NCBI GenBank assembly: GCA_002205965.3
Contig: NADL03000451.1
Coordinates: 1,798,001 to 1,862,000, forward strand
Length of the DNA: 64,000 nt
Direction: 5' to 3'
Origin: Kappaphycus alvarezii
Lineage: Eukaryota; Rhodophyta; Florideophyceae; Gigartinales; Solieriaceae
The notes under the pieces are model-generated. The model did not search any database, was not told the DNA's origin, and was given only the letters and a program-made list of their open reading frames with translations. Position numbers and translations under genes: made by a program. This document shows positions 12,281 to 23,778 of the stretch, one piece after another; position 1 is the first letter of the stretch, and each line of letters opens with the position of its first letter.

Positions 12281-13560
12281 AATCTATAATTGATTTGTCC
12301 ATTGAGAGATTCGCAGACTGAAGTCTGCGTTGCTGTAAAATTGTTTTTGCGGCTCTCGGCCCAGTTTGCGGTCGTCCTAACTTGCAAAGCTGGGACAGAA
12401 AATTGTCGCAGTAGTCAATATTAAGGGCTAAAGGAAATCAGTGCGACAGTAGCATTTTTTGTTAGGTATGATGATTACAAAAATGCAAATATGCAGTGCA
12501 AAATGAAACTATGAGGTAGAGAAGGCTTGCTTAAGTTCCATAAATTTCTCCTGCCTAAAATACCTGTATTAATTTAACATATGTTTCTGTAGAAAGCCGC
12601 GGTCGCGTGTCAAGTCAAGCGAGAATGGCGGAAAATAAACGAACACGACCATTTCATTTTGGACCAGAAGGTCCGCAGCAGAACTTTGCATTAAGCTGCG
12701 GCGCTGAGGTACTGTACTGTGCAGCACCAGTACCGCAACTCTTCATCCATATAACAGGGGTGTTACGTTAAAATAATGTTCAACACTAGAATATTTCAGT
12801 TAGAAGAATACAAAATGCCTTCCTACACGATAAGTCGTTTTTGGTACGTTTTGAGCACACATATTTTGATTTGATAAAATAATGTTCATTGGGCTCCCAA
12901 TAACTTAACATATACCTATAAAAGCCCTTTTACTGGCCAGAATAGGAAAACTCGGAGAATCTTCACGACTATTGTTTTGCCAATTGCTCATCAAGCGTCT
13001 AGTAACTTATACAACATATCATGCTGTGTCTATGTTACGAATAACACTCTACGCATAATACTAAGCAACAGTCTCATGCCTGAAACAGGTGTTAAATAGC
13101 TCAAGATCCAGCTACCTCAAGTGAAAGTGAAGCGAAGCAGCCTCAAGCATATGCAGAAGGCAGCAAATCTCTAAAAGAGAAGCAAAAGGGGTAATTAGGA
13201 CTCCAAAAAGCTGGTAAAATGGGCGCAAACAAGAATTTTATAACAATTTCTTCCCTCTTGGCAGGTCATTTCAAAATTTCGTTCAAAAATGGCACCAGTC
13301 ACCTTTTCGGATGAAAACTTTCGATGACAAAGAGCAAATTCGCAGCCTTTCCTAGAAAAATCTTGGCAGAATTGAATGATGCCAAATAAGATGCAAGGAA
13401 ATGCACGAGTGGATGCATTATCTGTCAAAAGCCTTGAAGCTTCAAGAGGCAATGAATGCGTTGCTTCCTCTGTATAAAAAGGTTGCACCTAGTTTCAAAC
13501 TTGAATAGCTAGAAAATGTTTCATAAGCGCTCGAACTTTAAGTGAAGGTAGTGCCATGGG
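12281..13560. other. Intergenic stretch between transposons
   Basis: No supportable gene. AT-rich. Two copies of AAAATAATGTTCA (near 12769 and 12877) are the only local repeat noticed. A minus-strand frame at 13488-13195 has no recognised domain. Confidence 0.35.
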
Positions 13561-13578
13561 GAAGGCGGGGATCTAGAT

Positions 13579-14552
13579 TTGGGCGCTGTGGAAAGCTCTT
13601 TACCGACGCTTCAGAACCTAATTGCCCAGTATTTTAAGGACTATTTGTGGATTACATATGAAACAGGGCTCCAGTATGTAATGGATCCCAACAGAACTAT
13701 TTCCGAGAAACGGATGCCGGTACGCAAAAAGGAAAAATTTCGTTTGACATTAATATTTTGTTTAAATGATATTAGAGCAGAGAAGATGCCACTGATGATT
13801 ATTTGGACAGGCCCTTCGACCGCGGTTTTTTTCGTAGAACAACTGGACAATAACTTTGTTTCGACTACTGGAAAAATAATAAGCCTCAGCATTCGTGCTT
13901 CTTCCTTGGCTGGTTTTACCGCTTCAATATTTACATCAGGAGAACCCCTGACAGAAACGTTTTACTTCTTCTAATAGTGAAAAAAGCACCTAAAAAACTC
14001 TCACAGACTTGTCTCATGTGAATTTTGCCTTTTTTCACCAAAGAAAACATCTCAAATTCAACCGATGGATGCTGGAGTATACGCTTTGGATTGTGGAACG
14101 GAAAATATTCACAAAATTGATCAACTGCTCGCAATAAAGCTTGCCCATGATTCTTGTTACTCTTTGCTTGCCACTATCATACCTATACATTTGAATTCAC
14201 TTGTTATTTATGGGTTCACTGCAGCATATTCAATGTGTGGAGACAACCATATTTTCGAGGGTTAACAGCAGGAGCTCGAAGATGTTATGAATCAGCTTGA
14301 ATTTTCCCGCGCTAGGATTTAAATCATAAATATGATTAATTTCGATGATTTGGACTGCTTTGAAATCCCTACAGATTTTAACATGTCCTGGAATGTTTTT
14401 TGTGAACTTTTAAGGATATGGAGTATGCTGATGTAGACGGTATCGGTGGAGATAGCGTTGTCCTACCGTCTCAAGACGAGCAGCTGAGTGCTCTTTCATT
14501 GGCAATACGTGTCATTGAAGCAGAGGACACTTCTATTTATCTTCGCCAGTGA
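13579..14552 (+). pseudogene. pogo/Tigger-type (DDE_1) transposase, N-terminus missing
   Basis: The open frame 13579-13974 carries WITYETGLQYVMDPNRTIS and KEKFRLTLIFCLNDIRAEKM followed by PLMIIWTGPS. This is the first catalytic block and following strands of pogo/Tigger/Jerky transposases, where the motif is normally DETGLFY; here Tyr stands where the catalytic Asp should be (TYETGL). After a frame change LQPMDAGV appears at about 14056-14080, the conserved segment just before the last catalytic residue. An acidic tail around 14410-14552 fits the C-terminus. The CENP-B-type DNA-binding N-terminus was not found upstream. The element is dead and partial. Confidence 0.75.
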
Positions 14553-15015
14553 GAGCGCCACAGAGTTGCGCACTGCGCAAAAAGATAAAAATATGCACCA
14601 ATGATAAAAATGTTCCTACTTAAAAGTACACAGTGCTCTGACCTGCCTGTTTGATCATTTGAGGCTATGTTTGCACATAAGAATAAATTTTATATAAGAA
14701 GACAAAATAACTTTCCTGTGCTCATTCTTATATCGAGACACCCCTGCATTTACTTCAAGTTATGGACCCCACTCCACAACTACTGTAATGTACTGTACTT
14801 TACAGTAAAGTACCATACAGATGTAGTATCTTCGAAGTTTGCGCAAAATCGCATGGGAACCAATCGAGAAAGCTGGTAAGGAGAAAATCTGGAGTGCGTG
14901 ATACTCTATTGAAAGGAGTAAGATGGGACAGGCGAAGAGTGCAGGCATGAAACCTGAGATTTCTCTCTGTATCCTGTAGAATGTGTCGATCTTCTTTCTT
15001 CCACTTCCCGTTCTT
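14553..15015. other. Short AT-rich gap
   Basis: No gene seen. Contains an ACTGTACTTTACAGTAAAGTA cluster near 14790-14812, one of several TACTGTA/TACAGTA-rich patches in intergenic parts of the window. Confidence 0.35.
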
Positions 15016-15362
15016 CAAAGTTTGCCCCATTGGTGACGTGAATGTTTCCTTTGGCTTCACTTCAGAACAAAGATATTCACATCACGATATCCTATTAGTT
15101 GCTCTTATTACTCACGGACCATATCCCTCTCGTTATAACGGTACTAGTCCTCATACAAAATCGTAACCGTAAGAGAAATAGACATATTGACCTGCTCCAC
15201 GCGGGTGGGGTCGGGAGAAAGATATGCCGAACGAGGGGCGGCTTCTGGTCTGAGCTCCTCAAGTACGGCCGTCGCTCGCCCTGCGAATTTTCGAGACGTT
15301 CGGCCATGCTCACTACTACTCAATCAAATCTTCACAAGTATACACCAGTGTACACCTTGCGA
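15016..15362 (-). repeat. Direct terminal repeat of YR element 1, 3' side
   Basis: The stretch beginning CAAAGTTTGCCCCATTGGTG matches 19552-19896 over its whole length with few changes, including TTATAACGGTACTAGTCC and ACATATTGACCTGCTCCACG. The right limit is where the two copies diverge after a TACACC motif. Confidence 0.85.
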
Positions 15363-15710
15363 AGACCCAAAACAAAACCCGAAGTGGCCGTCAGCCACCA
15401 TCAGGGAGGTGGTCAAAGGACCAAGTTGTAGCCGGGCTCTTTTCAATGCGACCATCGAAATAAACCCTGAACTTTCAATAAGACCATCCAAATAAACCCT
15501 GAACATGGCTTCCGTATTCCATTCCATCTTGTTCATTGTACGCATGCGTGAGAACCCGAGGTTTACTAGCTCATTCAAACCTCATATTCGCAGGCAGTGC
15601 GCCCTATAATAACATACTTCTGTAGCCACCACCTCTAACACTCGAAACTCCTTTTCCATTGCATCTCCTCGTCGCGACTTACCCAGAGCCCGACTAGATG
15701 CCACATTAAA

Positions 15711-16355
15711 TCAGCCCCCCGACTGCGGCCGGGCCCGTGCCAACTGCAGCAACAACTCATGTGAGCGCCCGCCTAACACGTTTGGCCACGCAGCATTGCG
15801 CGGATAAGTGAGGCGGGGCAGGCGCGCTGCCAGTTTTCCATTCCTATGCACCATCATCGTTTTCAATTCCCCATCCCGGGACACCTTCACATCGCCCGGC
15901 GCGATACGTGCAGCAGTATTATTGCGACACTGAAACAGGTAGGTAAATACGAACATCGCACATGCGCCCAATAAACCAACATCATCCGTAGACAAACCCA
16001 CCTGTACCACTGCCAACACCTCACGCGCCGGAACTCCCACCATCTCATTGTGAATCTCACTACCCCTCTCCACCTTCTTCTCAGAAGCTACTAAAACCGA
16101 GTTTACCAGTTTGTCTTCGTTGGGGAATGGAAGCCTGCGTCCTCGTGGTATTGGGATGCCGCGGAGACGTATTTGCGGGCCGAGCTCGGTCTTACCTTTC
16201 CCTCCAGGTAAGGATACCCGACGAAAGAGCACATCCCCTTCCGAAATAGTTAAGGTCTGCCTCCCCTCCTCGTCACAAAACGCCATACATTTACCCAGCT
16301 GGCTGACGCGATTTTTCCGCGTCCCTTCCGACCAACCGCGCTCCACCGACATCAT
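15711..16355 (-). pseudogene. Tyrosine recombinase of YR element 1, C-terminus missing
   Basis: The 214-residue frame starts with a SAM-like N-terminal domain (TRKNRVSQLGKCMAFCDEEG, residues 12-31) and continues to FVFTYLFQCRNNTAARIAPG, which includes the first catalytic Arg region of YR retrotransposon recombinases, then LTYPRNAAWP. The HxxR box and Tyr nucleophile expected further on are not present before the stop at 15711, nor recognisable downstream. The enzyme is therefore truncated. Compare the two copies at 54.0-55.2 and 57.3-58.1 kb, where the HxxR region survives. Confidence 0.75.
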
Positions 16356-16397
16356 TGCCGCCTCCGCCCCACCTCCCGTGTCTAGATTGGAAGGCCC

Positions 16398-17376
16398 TCA
16401 CCCTTCCCAATCTCTCGCCAGTACCAACGCTCTTATGCCTTGCTTCCATTCCTCACGCAACTGGTCGCTCTTACTGGGGCGACTTCCACGGCAGCCAATT
16501 CCCATTGTGAATCGATAGGCCGCCCGCCAACCAACACCTCCCGACTTTTGCCCAACACCGTCGTCCGAGAGCTGATTCCTCGCAGACGCGCGAACCACGG
16601 CTGCGCTCTCCATACTAGCACGAGCATAATCCCCCGGCCTCCATCCATCTCCACTTTCCGGACTACCAGCAGCAGAAAATGGAACGGAGGGTTCCACAAC
16701 CTCGTCTTCCCGTCCCCTCAGCCCTCTTGCATCTGCGTAGCAATGCAATTCCTCCTCGTCACCAGCGTCTCCCCCATCGGCCTCCGTCGAAATACCACCT
16801 CGTCCAACCTGCACTCTGCCTCGATCCACCTGACGATCCTCTTCGTAGCCTTCGCGTCCCACGGTCCAATGTCGGCGACTGAGAGTTGGCAAACTTATTG
16901 ACCGCCGATACTATCCATCTTTACTCTATCTGCACGCCCATCCCCTTAAGCAGCGCCGACAGTTCCCTCAGTTTGGCTATCATCGGTCGCGACGCAGACA
17001 CCATGGCGGCGCTTAGGATTGCCACCACCGCCTGGTTGTCCTCGCGGACCGACAAATACTTCACTTCCCTTAGACAGGTACCTGGCGAAGTGCCCTTGCT
17101 ATAAGAGGCGAACCGCTCTAAGCTCCCTCAAAGTAATCGAGTGCACTCTGTCGGCGGCCCCGGCCAAAGACCATGACCCTCCGACAAACCGGGAAACCTT
17201 TGTCCCTCTTCGAACCCCAACGGCCCACCGTAGCCCATATATGACAGGTCTCTGTGCATCACAGTATTCTGCCCGGCTCTTCTAGACTCCTGCCCCTCTC
17301 CCCACGTCAAAGAACGCCTGTACCCCAGGTCCCGTAGCGACTGGCTTCCCAAGCGCACCCTCTCCACCCTTCCCAA
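16398..17376 (-). pseudogene. RNase H and connecting region of YR element 1
   Basis: The frame 17376-17128 carries LGSQSLRDLGYRRSL and VMHRDLSYMGYGGPLGFEEG, the start of the RNase H domain in YR elements, where the first catalytic Asp normally sits in a MHTDAS-type motif. Another frame, 16699-16433, has WNPPFHFLLLVVRKV and VWRAQPWFARLRG, a conserved segment between RNase H and recombinase in this family. The overlapping frame 16892-16398 is mostly the same DNA in another phase. At least two frame changes occur here. Confidence 0.65.
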
Positions 17377-18599
17377 AAATTTTCCGGCTGCTCCGCCCCC
17401 GGACCCCCGGTTGGGCGCTTGTCGCTGCAGTCGAAGCCCTCCGCTCCTGCATCCCCTCCGCTACTCCGTTCCGTCGCTCTAGGCATGCCCTCGCCCCGTA
17501 CTTTGCCCTCGCACCTCCCGCTCCGATATTAAAGACAACCGAAGCTCCGACCCAGGCATTTTGAAGTAAATCGAGCGCGTGTATAATCGTTCCATCGCGA
17601 TCATGAGGGACACACACTCTGCAGAACCGCCGAAGCAGCCCCAATGGAACGAGCCTCCGGTTCCGGTAGGCCAGGGCGATTATCTTGTTCGATATCCCTC
17701 TGACCTGCTCCACCTTCTTCCCCGTCACATACACCCTAATTGCGTGGGTATCTGCCATCACCCCCAGGTGATCTACCTTCTCCGGCCGCCACCATTTCTT
17801 CTAGCCCGGATGCTGCACCATTCCCAACCGGTCGAGCAGTCCCTCCAGCACCACCCTCGCCTTCGCACAGGCCTATTTCCTGGCAGCCCTCCCCGGCGGG
17901 CTCGGGGCCAGGATAGAATCGTCTGTGTAGGGCAATACACGATGCTGTTGCACATCCCTCGTGTATTTCACAAAGTGCTTTAGGATCTTACAGAACCAAT
18001 ACCCATACCGCCCCCAGCTGAAAGGTATCGGAATGCATCGGTAGCAGTGCCCCTCATAATGGAAAAAGAAGAAATTCCGAATGTCTGATGGCAACGCAAA
18101 TGCCGGAAACCGTTCTTGAAGGCCCATGACATCAATATATCTCCTTCCTCCATCTCCACCTAAAACCCCTGCATAGTCTCCATCTTCACTGTTCCCTTCT
18201 TCCAATTCTTGGATTGGCGGCTGAAATTTATCACCAATCGTCCCTTTCTGTCTCCAACATCTCCTGTCATGCTACAAAAGACGACGATACCATCTTTCCT
18301 TCGCCCACCAAGCTCCCCATCTCCTGTTCCCCAACGTCCTCGAGTACTCCAACAGCACTCCCCTCTCCAACTCCTTCGCAAACATGTAGTCCTCCTCGGA
18401 TTGAGGTATCTCCGCTATCACCAAACTCTCGGTAAACGGGACCAATGGCATGTCCCTGATCCCATACTTCACCGTCCTCACCACAAACGGCGACGCTCCA
18501 ATTGATGCCCAAACATCCGCCTTGCCCGCCGTCCCCCTCCACAACGATCTGGCATCCCGGGTCGTTGCCACATATCCCCTCACCCAGTCCCCTTGCCAT
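17282..18599 (-). pseudogene. Reverse transcriptase of YR element 1
   Basis: The frame 18583-18272 has WASIGASPFVVRTVKYGIRD and FTESLVIAEIPQSEEDY, the usual lead-in to RT in DIRS-like elements. 18381-18160 adds RLVINFSRQSKNW and VKMETMQGF. 18205-17873 then carries HYEGHCYRCIPIPFSWGR and the catalytic box PYTDDSILAPSP, with YTDD at 17929-17918. 17761-17282 continues with MRVYVTGKKVEQV-like thumb sequence. All main RT blocks are visible in order, but in four frames. Confidence 0.85.
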
Positions 18600-18859
18600 T
18601 AGTCTTCGTCTGTGGCCGACGCTGTACCACCCTCCTGTCCTCTTGCTCTCTCCAGCCTTGTCTTCGCGAGCTGTTTTGCTATCGCCACCTCCAACTTGCC
18701 CGTAAGGGCCTCCCGTGCACTCCTATACGATCCCGAAAACGCCACATCATGCCCTTTCTCAACGAGGAACGCCATCTGCCTTGACACATCCAACATTTGC
18801 TCCAGTTTGTCACGAAAGTACTGTGTGCTTATCGATAATACCTCAACCTCCGCTCTCAT
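18599..18859 (-). pseudogene. Gag-like remnant of YR element 1
   Basis: An open frame of 86 residues upstream of RT on the same strand, rich in charged residues and likely helical (YFRDKLEQMLDVSRQMAFLV). Position suggests the gag-like protein that precedes RT in YR elements. I do not recognise a domain. Confidence 0.35.
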
Positions 18860-19300
18860 CCCATTTCGGCCATCTTCAATTTCCTCGTCATGTCCTTCTC
18901 ACCCTCACTCTCCGTCCGCGCCATCTCCAAGGGCATCAAACTCAACTACGCCCAAACGCCTGCTGCATTTATATCCCATTCTTTTGCGGGTCTTCGGTCC
19001 TTGTTCTTCAGCTCGACTAGGAAAGCGTCTGAGAGAGGTTTAAAATATCCCAGACGTGTGATCGGGGCATGTGCTTCCACTCGAAAACGCTCCCCTCTCC
19101 CACTAATTTCGACGCATTTAGCTCCGTGACAACCTGACCAATTATTTTCGACTGGGCTTCAGCGTGGTCCAAGCCGATTTGAAGCCCCCTACACTGTCAT
19201 TCGTACTTTGCACGTTGCCATCAGCCATTTGTCGCGGGCACTACGATCATGCCTTTGAGAAGATGTCACCGCCCGGTTGCACCTCGGTTAATTTCTCTCT

Positions 19301-19468
19301 AAGAGAAATAGACATGCCGAACGAGGTGCGGCTTCAGGTCTGAGCCCCTCAAGTACCGCCATCGCTCGCCCTGCGAATTGTCGAGAATTTCGGCTATGCT
19401 CACTACTACTCAATCAAATCTTCACAAGTATAAACTAGTTTACACCGCGCAAATACTAGTTTGCTGTA
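19301..19468 (-). repeat. Partial internal copy of the YR element 1 repeat
   Basis: This matches the right half of the 345-bp repeat from AAGAGAAATAGACAT to TTTGCTGT, lacking a block of about 40 bp that includes CTGCTCCACGCGGG. It lies 84 bp inside the full-length right copy, giving a repeat-gap-repeat end. Confidence 0.75.
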
Positions 19469-19551
19469 CAATTCAAACCTTCCTCACGCGCCTTTTCGGG
19501 TTAAAGGTACTTTGTTAGAGCTAATTCCAATTACGCTCAACTCACTTGGAT

Positions 19552-19912
19552 CAAAGTTTGCACCATTGGTGACGTGAATGTTTCCTTTGGCTTCACTTCA
19601 GAACAAAGATATTCGCATCACCATATCCTATTAGTAGCTCTTATTACTCACGGACCATATCCCTCTCGTTATAACGGTACTAGTCCTCATACAAAATCGT
19701 AACCGTAAGAGAAATAGACATATTGACCTGCTCCACGCGGGTGGGGGCGGGAGAACAGATATGCCAAACGAGGGGCGGCTTCTGGTCTGAGCTCCTCAAG
19801 TACCGCCGTCGCTCGCCCTGCGAATTTTCGAGACGTTCGGCGCCACTCTACTCAATCAATCAATCTTCACAAGTATACACTAGTTTACACCGCGCAAATA
19901 CTAGTTTGCTGT
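19552..19912 (-). repeat. Direct terminal repeat of YR element 1, 5' side
   Basis: Full-length match to 15016-15362, extended by CAAATACTAGTTTGCTGT, which is shared with the partial copy at 19301-19468 but not with the left repeat. Confidence 0.85.
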
Positions 19913-20858
19913 CGTTTGTGTTGTAACTTTTTGGATCCTGATGTGACCAGGGTCAGTCCTCACTCCGGGCCATATCGCAATCAGACCGATGGAGTTCTCT
20001 CAGCACTGACACGAGCCGAACGTCGGAAAGGGTAATATTATCAGCTACCTTGTCGTGCCAAGGGTATGGACCTTGTACCTATCGCCATTGACATTTACGG
20101 ACAAATCTGGTCAACCGGGCTCTAGGCGCTTCATGAGGTTCGTGACTTCACTGTTGAGCGTCGAGTGAAGCATCTTCTGTCTTAATTCGGAAAGCTTAAG
20201 ACATATGACCCGGAATTTATTCTGCAGTACATCGCGGTCATGCAGAATAACCGAAACCAGCGCACATACCCTACCATCAGACCTCCAGACGGGGCTCTTG
20301 CCTGACCCCCCACTAAAATCCATGAAATAAAAGGACTCCTTTTCTCTCTCTTCATTCACTGTTTCTCTTGCTACATTAGGTGCTAACCGGGTTTTCTACG
20401 TCGGCCACGTGCACGGGTGTGGGCAACACAATGGCGTTCCTCAGAAACGACGAGATCGTGTTACTAATGCGGTGATATATTAGAGAACTTACGCAAACAG
20501 AATTCAGAAAATAAAACTTCAATTTTCAGAAAATGAAATTACAGTCTGTAATTCAATTGCAGAATTCCGTAATGAAGTTGTGACAAACGTGGTGAAATGT
20601 GGTAAGGTAGTGAAGACACGTGAGAAATAAATGTGAGTAAATAGCAACGAGTACCGCCACTTTTCGCGGGTTTACTGATGCCTTTACCATCCCACAGCCA
20701 TGGACAAACGCGAGATAAGCGAAAACGAAGTCCGCTCTTCCAACCACCTCCTTCTTCTGTCGCTATCCATTCCGTGTCTCAAAGCGCACACCATATCCCT
20801 ACCCAGCCCCTTCATCCACCCACTCTACTATCTACCTCTGCGACTGCTCCATATCAGC
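19913..20858. other. Gap without a recognised gene
   Basis: A minus-strand frame at 20359-20111 (82 residues) has protein-like composition but no known domain. The remainder is AT-rich. No RNA gene seen. Confidence 0.3.
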
Positions 20859-21612
20859 ATGCCGCCGAATCTGGTGAAAAAAGGGCGTTATTCCAGCTTC
20901 ACACCTGCGGGAGACCTCATCATCGTACGGGAGGTAGCTTCATCCAAGGCGCATATTGATTCTTTTGGGGAAACTCATATGCAATTTGCAGTCGCGGCTG
21001 CGCGGGCGAACGAAAAATCCTCTCTGCGACAGCATATTACTTGGAAAAGCGTCCAGGATCAGTACAAGCGTCTGCAGGAGATATTTGACAGAAAAGAAAG
21101 CAAGGAAATACCAATGTAACGAATAGACTGTGAGGTTGGGGGCTCGAAGAGTTGTTGATGAGTATGCGAGAAGCATGGGATGATTTAGATGCGCGTTAAA
21201 ATGCAGAGCATACTGCGGCAAAAGCGTTCGACGACCAGAAAGAAATGGTGGTAGGGGGCTGTTTAAGGGCGCGACGAAGCGAAAAAACAATGTGAGTGAA
21301 AATAGTGCGGTAAAGGCGGTTGGAGGCGGAGAAGAAGAACCAAACGCAAAGAATGGGCATTTGACGAAGGCGGAGAGCAGTGTAGGCGATGCAACCAGCG
21401 ATTTGTAGCCTTTCGATATTGCTCTTATCGAAAAGAACTTAGCGCGGATTGCTCTAGATCGTGAGCGTCTTGAATTTGAGAAGTAACGCTTGGCTTACGA
21501 GCGCGAAGAGCGAGAGAAGGATCGCGTCGAGCGGCCTAACAAGCGCGAAACCAAACGGCAACATTACCTCAAGAAATTCAAGCTTCTTCAAAATGCTTTT
21601 CAATGCAAGTAG
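20859..21612 (+). pseudogene. Myb/SANT-like DNA-binding accessory ORF of a transposon
   Basis: From the ATG at 20859, SSFTPAGDLIIVREVASSKA and HITWKSVQDQYKRLQEIFDR form a trihelix/Myb-SANT-like domain as seen in accessory proteins of PIF/Harbinger and related elements. The frame stops at 21118, but the following DNA continues the protein in another phase: FDDQKEMVVGGCLRARRSEK at about 21220-21285, then a charged coiled coil (ALDRERLEFEK, YEREEREKDRVERPNKRE) to a stop at 21612. It faces the Harbinger transposase fragment at 21805-22620, so the two may be the two ORFs of one element. Confidence 0.6.
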
Positions 21613-21804
21613 TTATGCTTTTGTTATTGAATTAAATCTATTCATAGTTCTCTGAAATCATACTTTGTTTGCTCTTGTTATCGTCATTTTATCGGCCATA
21701 AATAATTAAGGGAAGGAGACTTTGCCCTCGCTCGCGCACGCCGCCATATATTTATCGCATTTAAAAACAGCACTGCTCGCAATTTATTGATCCTCCAAAA
21801 AAAC

Positions 21805-22620
21805 TTTAATCATCTAAAGAAGATGGTACTCTTTTGAACTGCAGAGATATCTGACTCTGATAGATACAGTTACGTACGTTTGTCAGAATCATAGACGTAT
21901 TGTAAAGAGTTCCGATATGAGATTCAAACGGCTTCATCTTTCTCTTGAAGTCCATTATAGTAAAGTACAGTTTGATTTCCTTGAGTGTCCACTCGAAAGT
22001 AACACGTCCTCATGTGACTGCCTTATTGAAATCTTTTTCATACAGATGCAGGTTGCTCCCTTGATACGGATCCTCTAGAAACCATCTTCGTTTATATCCG
22101 TAGTCTCCATATAAACAAAATCGTTCCTCCCCAACTTGTAACGACTTTTGAAGTATATCCTCCAATTTACTTCTCGCACACAGCGCCCAGTCATATCTTC
22201 GTACCTCAACAGGTCCAAACTTGAGCATAATCATACCATCGGGAGCACTAACAACTCGAAACTTTAGACTGTGCTTTTTTCATTGTACGCTACTCTCCAG
22301 TGCCTCTCCCCGATGGCCTGGCGATACTTATAGCAGTCCCATCTATGAAACCGACATAGGTAAGAAGTTCTTTAGTCTTCTCATATATCACTGCAGCATA
22401 CATGGAGCCCCTCTTTTCTATGAAAGTCTTCCTTAATCCCTTCTTTAAAAGACATCTTCTAGTACTAAATAAACGTTCTATTCATTCCCAAAATATCTCT
22501 GATAGCTGAGCACCATGTTTTCCAAACATGGTTTCCATATCTGTCCAACGTAATGGTGTAGCAAGGCGACGTAATAGAACACAGGTGACCATTAAAATAG
22601 TGACAGCTTAACGCTTCCTG
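21805..22620 (-). pseudogene. PIF/Harbinger (DDE_4) transposase fragment
   Basis: On the minus strand, LLRRLATPLRWTDMETMFG near 22590-22535 and LSEIFWE precede GFIDGTA/IARPSGRGTGE-like sequence near 22340-22290, the first catalytic Asp region. Then FCLYGDYGYKRRWFLEDPYQ with GSNLHLYEKDFNKA (22120-22010) contains the second Asp (GD). The C-terminal part continues to about 21805 with FEWTLKEIKLYFTIMDFKRK, where the catalytic Glu is expected. In-frame stops and frame changes interrupt it. The type differs from the copy at 32.2-33.3 kb. Confidence 0.7.
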
Positions 22621-23163
22621 CTTGTCTGCATCTTTTCTATAGGCCAGTCAATGACGCTTTTCACTTTTCCAATATCGCACTTACGAAATCGTAACATCAT
22701 TAAACATTCACCTTATCTAAACTGATTGAAGTTGAAGTCAAATTGAGATGTGCTGATTCTGTTACTTCTATGAATGACCTTCCCCAGATTCGTTTCAAAC
22801 CTGACGGTACCGGATGCCGAAACACCTGGTGCTCTCGATGCTTAAGACGCAAGTGTTGCTTCACATGTTCGACGCTTCGAAATGGCTGGGAAAGCCGCTT
22901 TCCATTTAGATGCCCTTTTCTCGCAGAGTCCCTTTGAGAAGTCCCACCTTGCTTATGATTCATGTCGGCCATGGATCTATCTGTCCACTTGATACCGAAA
23001 GCCCTCAGAAGACTAGTACTCCCATTTATTGTACCCGTTAGCAATGCGTAAACCACTTTTAAAATTTCAGCAATAAATTTCAGAAATAGTTTTCAGTAAT
23101 TTGTCATACTACCTATTTCTGAATTCTTACAGAATTCTGGGTTTTCCTAAACTCACTATACTA
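22621..23163. other. Gap, no recognised gene
   Basis: A minus-strand frame of 118 residues (23056-22700) has no domain I know; HVKQHLRLKHREHQVFRHPV is basic but not diagnostic. Confidence 0.3.
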
Positions 23164-23201
23164 GTGTCCAAAGGACATGCAAATGTACTCATGTGAGTAC
23201 A
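23164..23201 (+). repeat. Left terminal inverted repeat of piggyBac copy B
   Basis: About 36 bp match the complement of 24831-24866 with a few differences, ending in the palindrome ACTCATGTGAGT. Confidence 0.7.
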
Positions 23202-23778
23202 AATGATTGTTCGAAAATACCTAGATTTTTTAATTAAAATTATACCTTGGTGTGCTGAATCCCTGAAGACTAACATCCCCTAACTATAAAATAAGTAGTT
23301 TTATCCCCATTCACAACGACCGCAGTGGCCTTATGGGCCTCATGTATAGAGTGGAAAAAGAAATCGTGAGTCCAACTCGCTGCGCTCCACAGGAGCGCAA
23401 AAACCCCCTTCCGGAAGGTCGACATTTCTGCGACAGCTGCTAACCCAATTTGCTTGGCGCGCCCACTTGAACATGAGCGGAGGGGTGAAATCATTGATCA
23501 TTCATAAAGGGGAATAACGCCACAGGTACATATGCTAATTTCCAAAGTCGAACGACGCGAATAAGAAATGTAGGCGGCTATAGTCAATTTCTCTATTTTT
23601 TCTATTTTTTCTCAGTCAGCCTACAAATAATGTAAGCATAGACAAGTAAACACCACTATGGAGTAGTATAAAGCATCATCTAATTATGATAGAAGTGGAC
23701 ATCGCGTAAGTGTTTTTGAAAGCAGTTACATACTGTATCTGAATGGGATATCCAGACCTCCTTGTTCAGTTTCAGGCT

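Larger units (their letters stand above)
15016..19912 (-). mobile_element. DIRS/Ngaro-like tyrosine-recombinase retrotransposon, copy 1
   Basis: Reading the minus strand from right to left gives a gag-like region, RT, RNase H, and a tyrosine recombinase, with direct repeats of about 345 bp at 15016-15362 and 19552-19896 and an extra partial copy at 19301-19468. This is the build of YR retrotransposons, which integrate with a tyrosine recombinase rather than a DDE integrase. Several frame changes break the coding region, and the recombinase lacks its C-terminal catalytic part. Confidence 0.85.

Noticed and set aside
15187-15495. Open frames of 102 and 110 codons in the left YR repeat, recurring at 19723
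   Set aside because: They recur only because the direct repeat recurs; no domain, and two overlapping phases are equally open.
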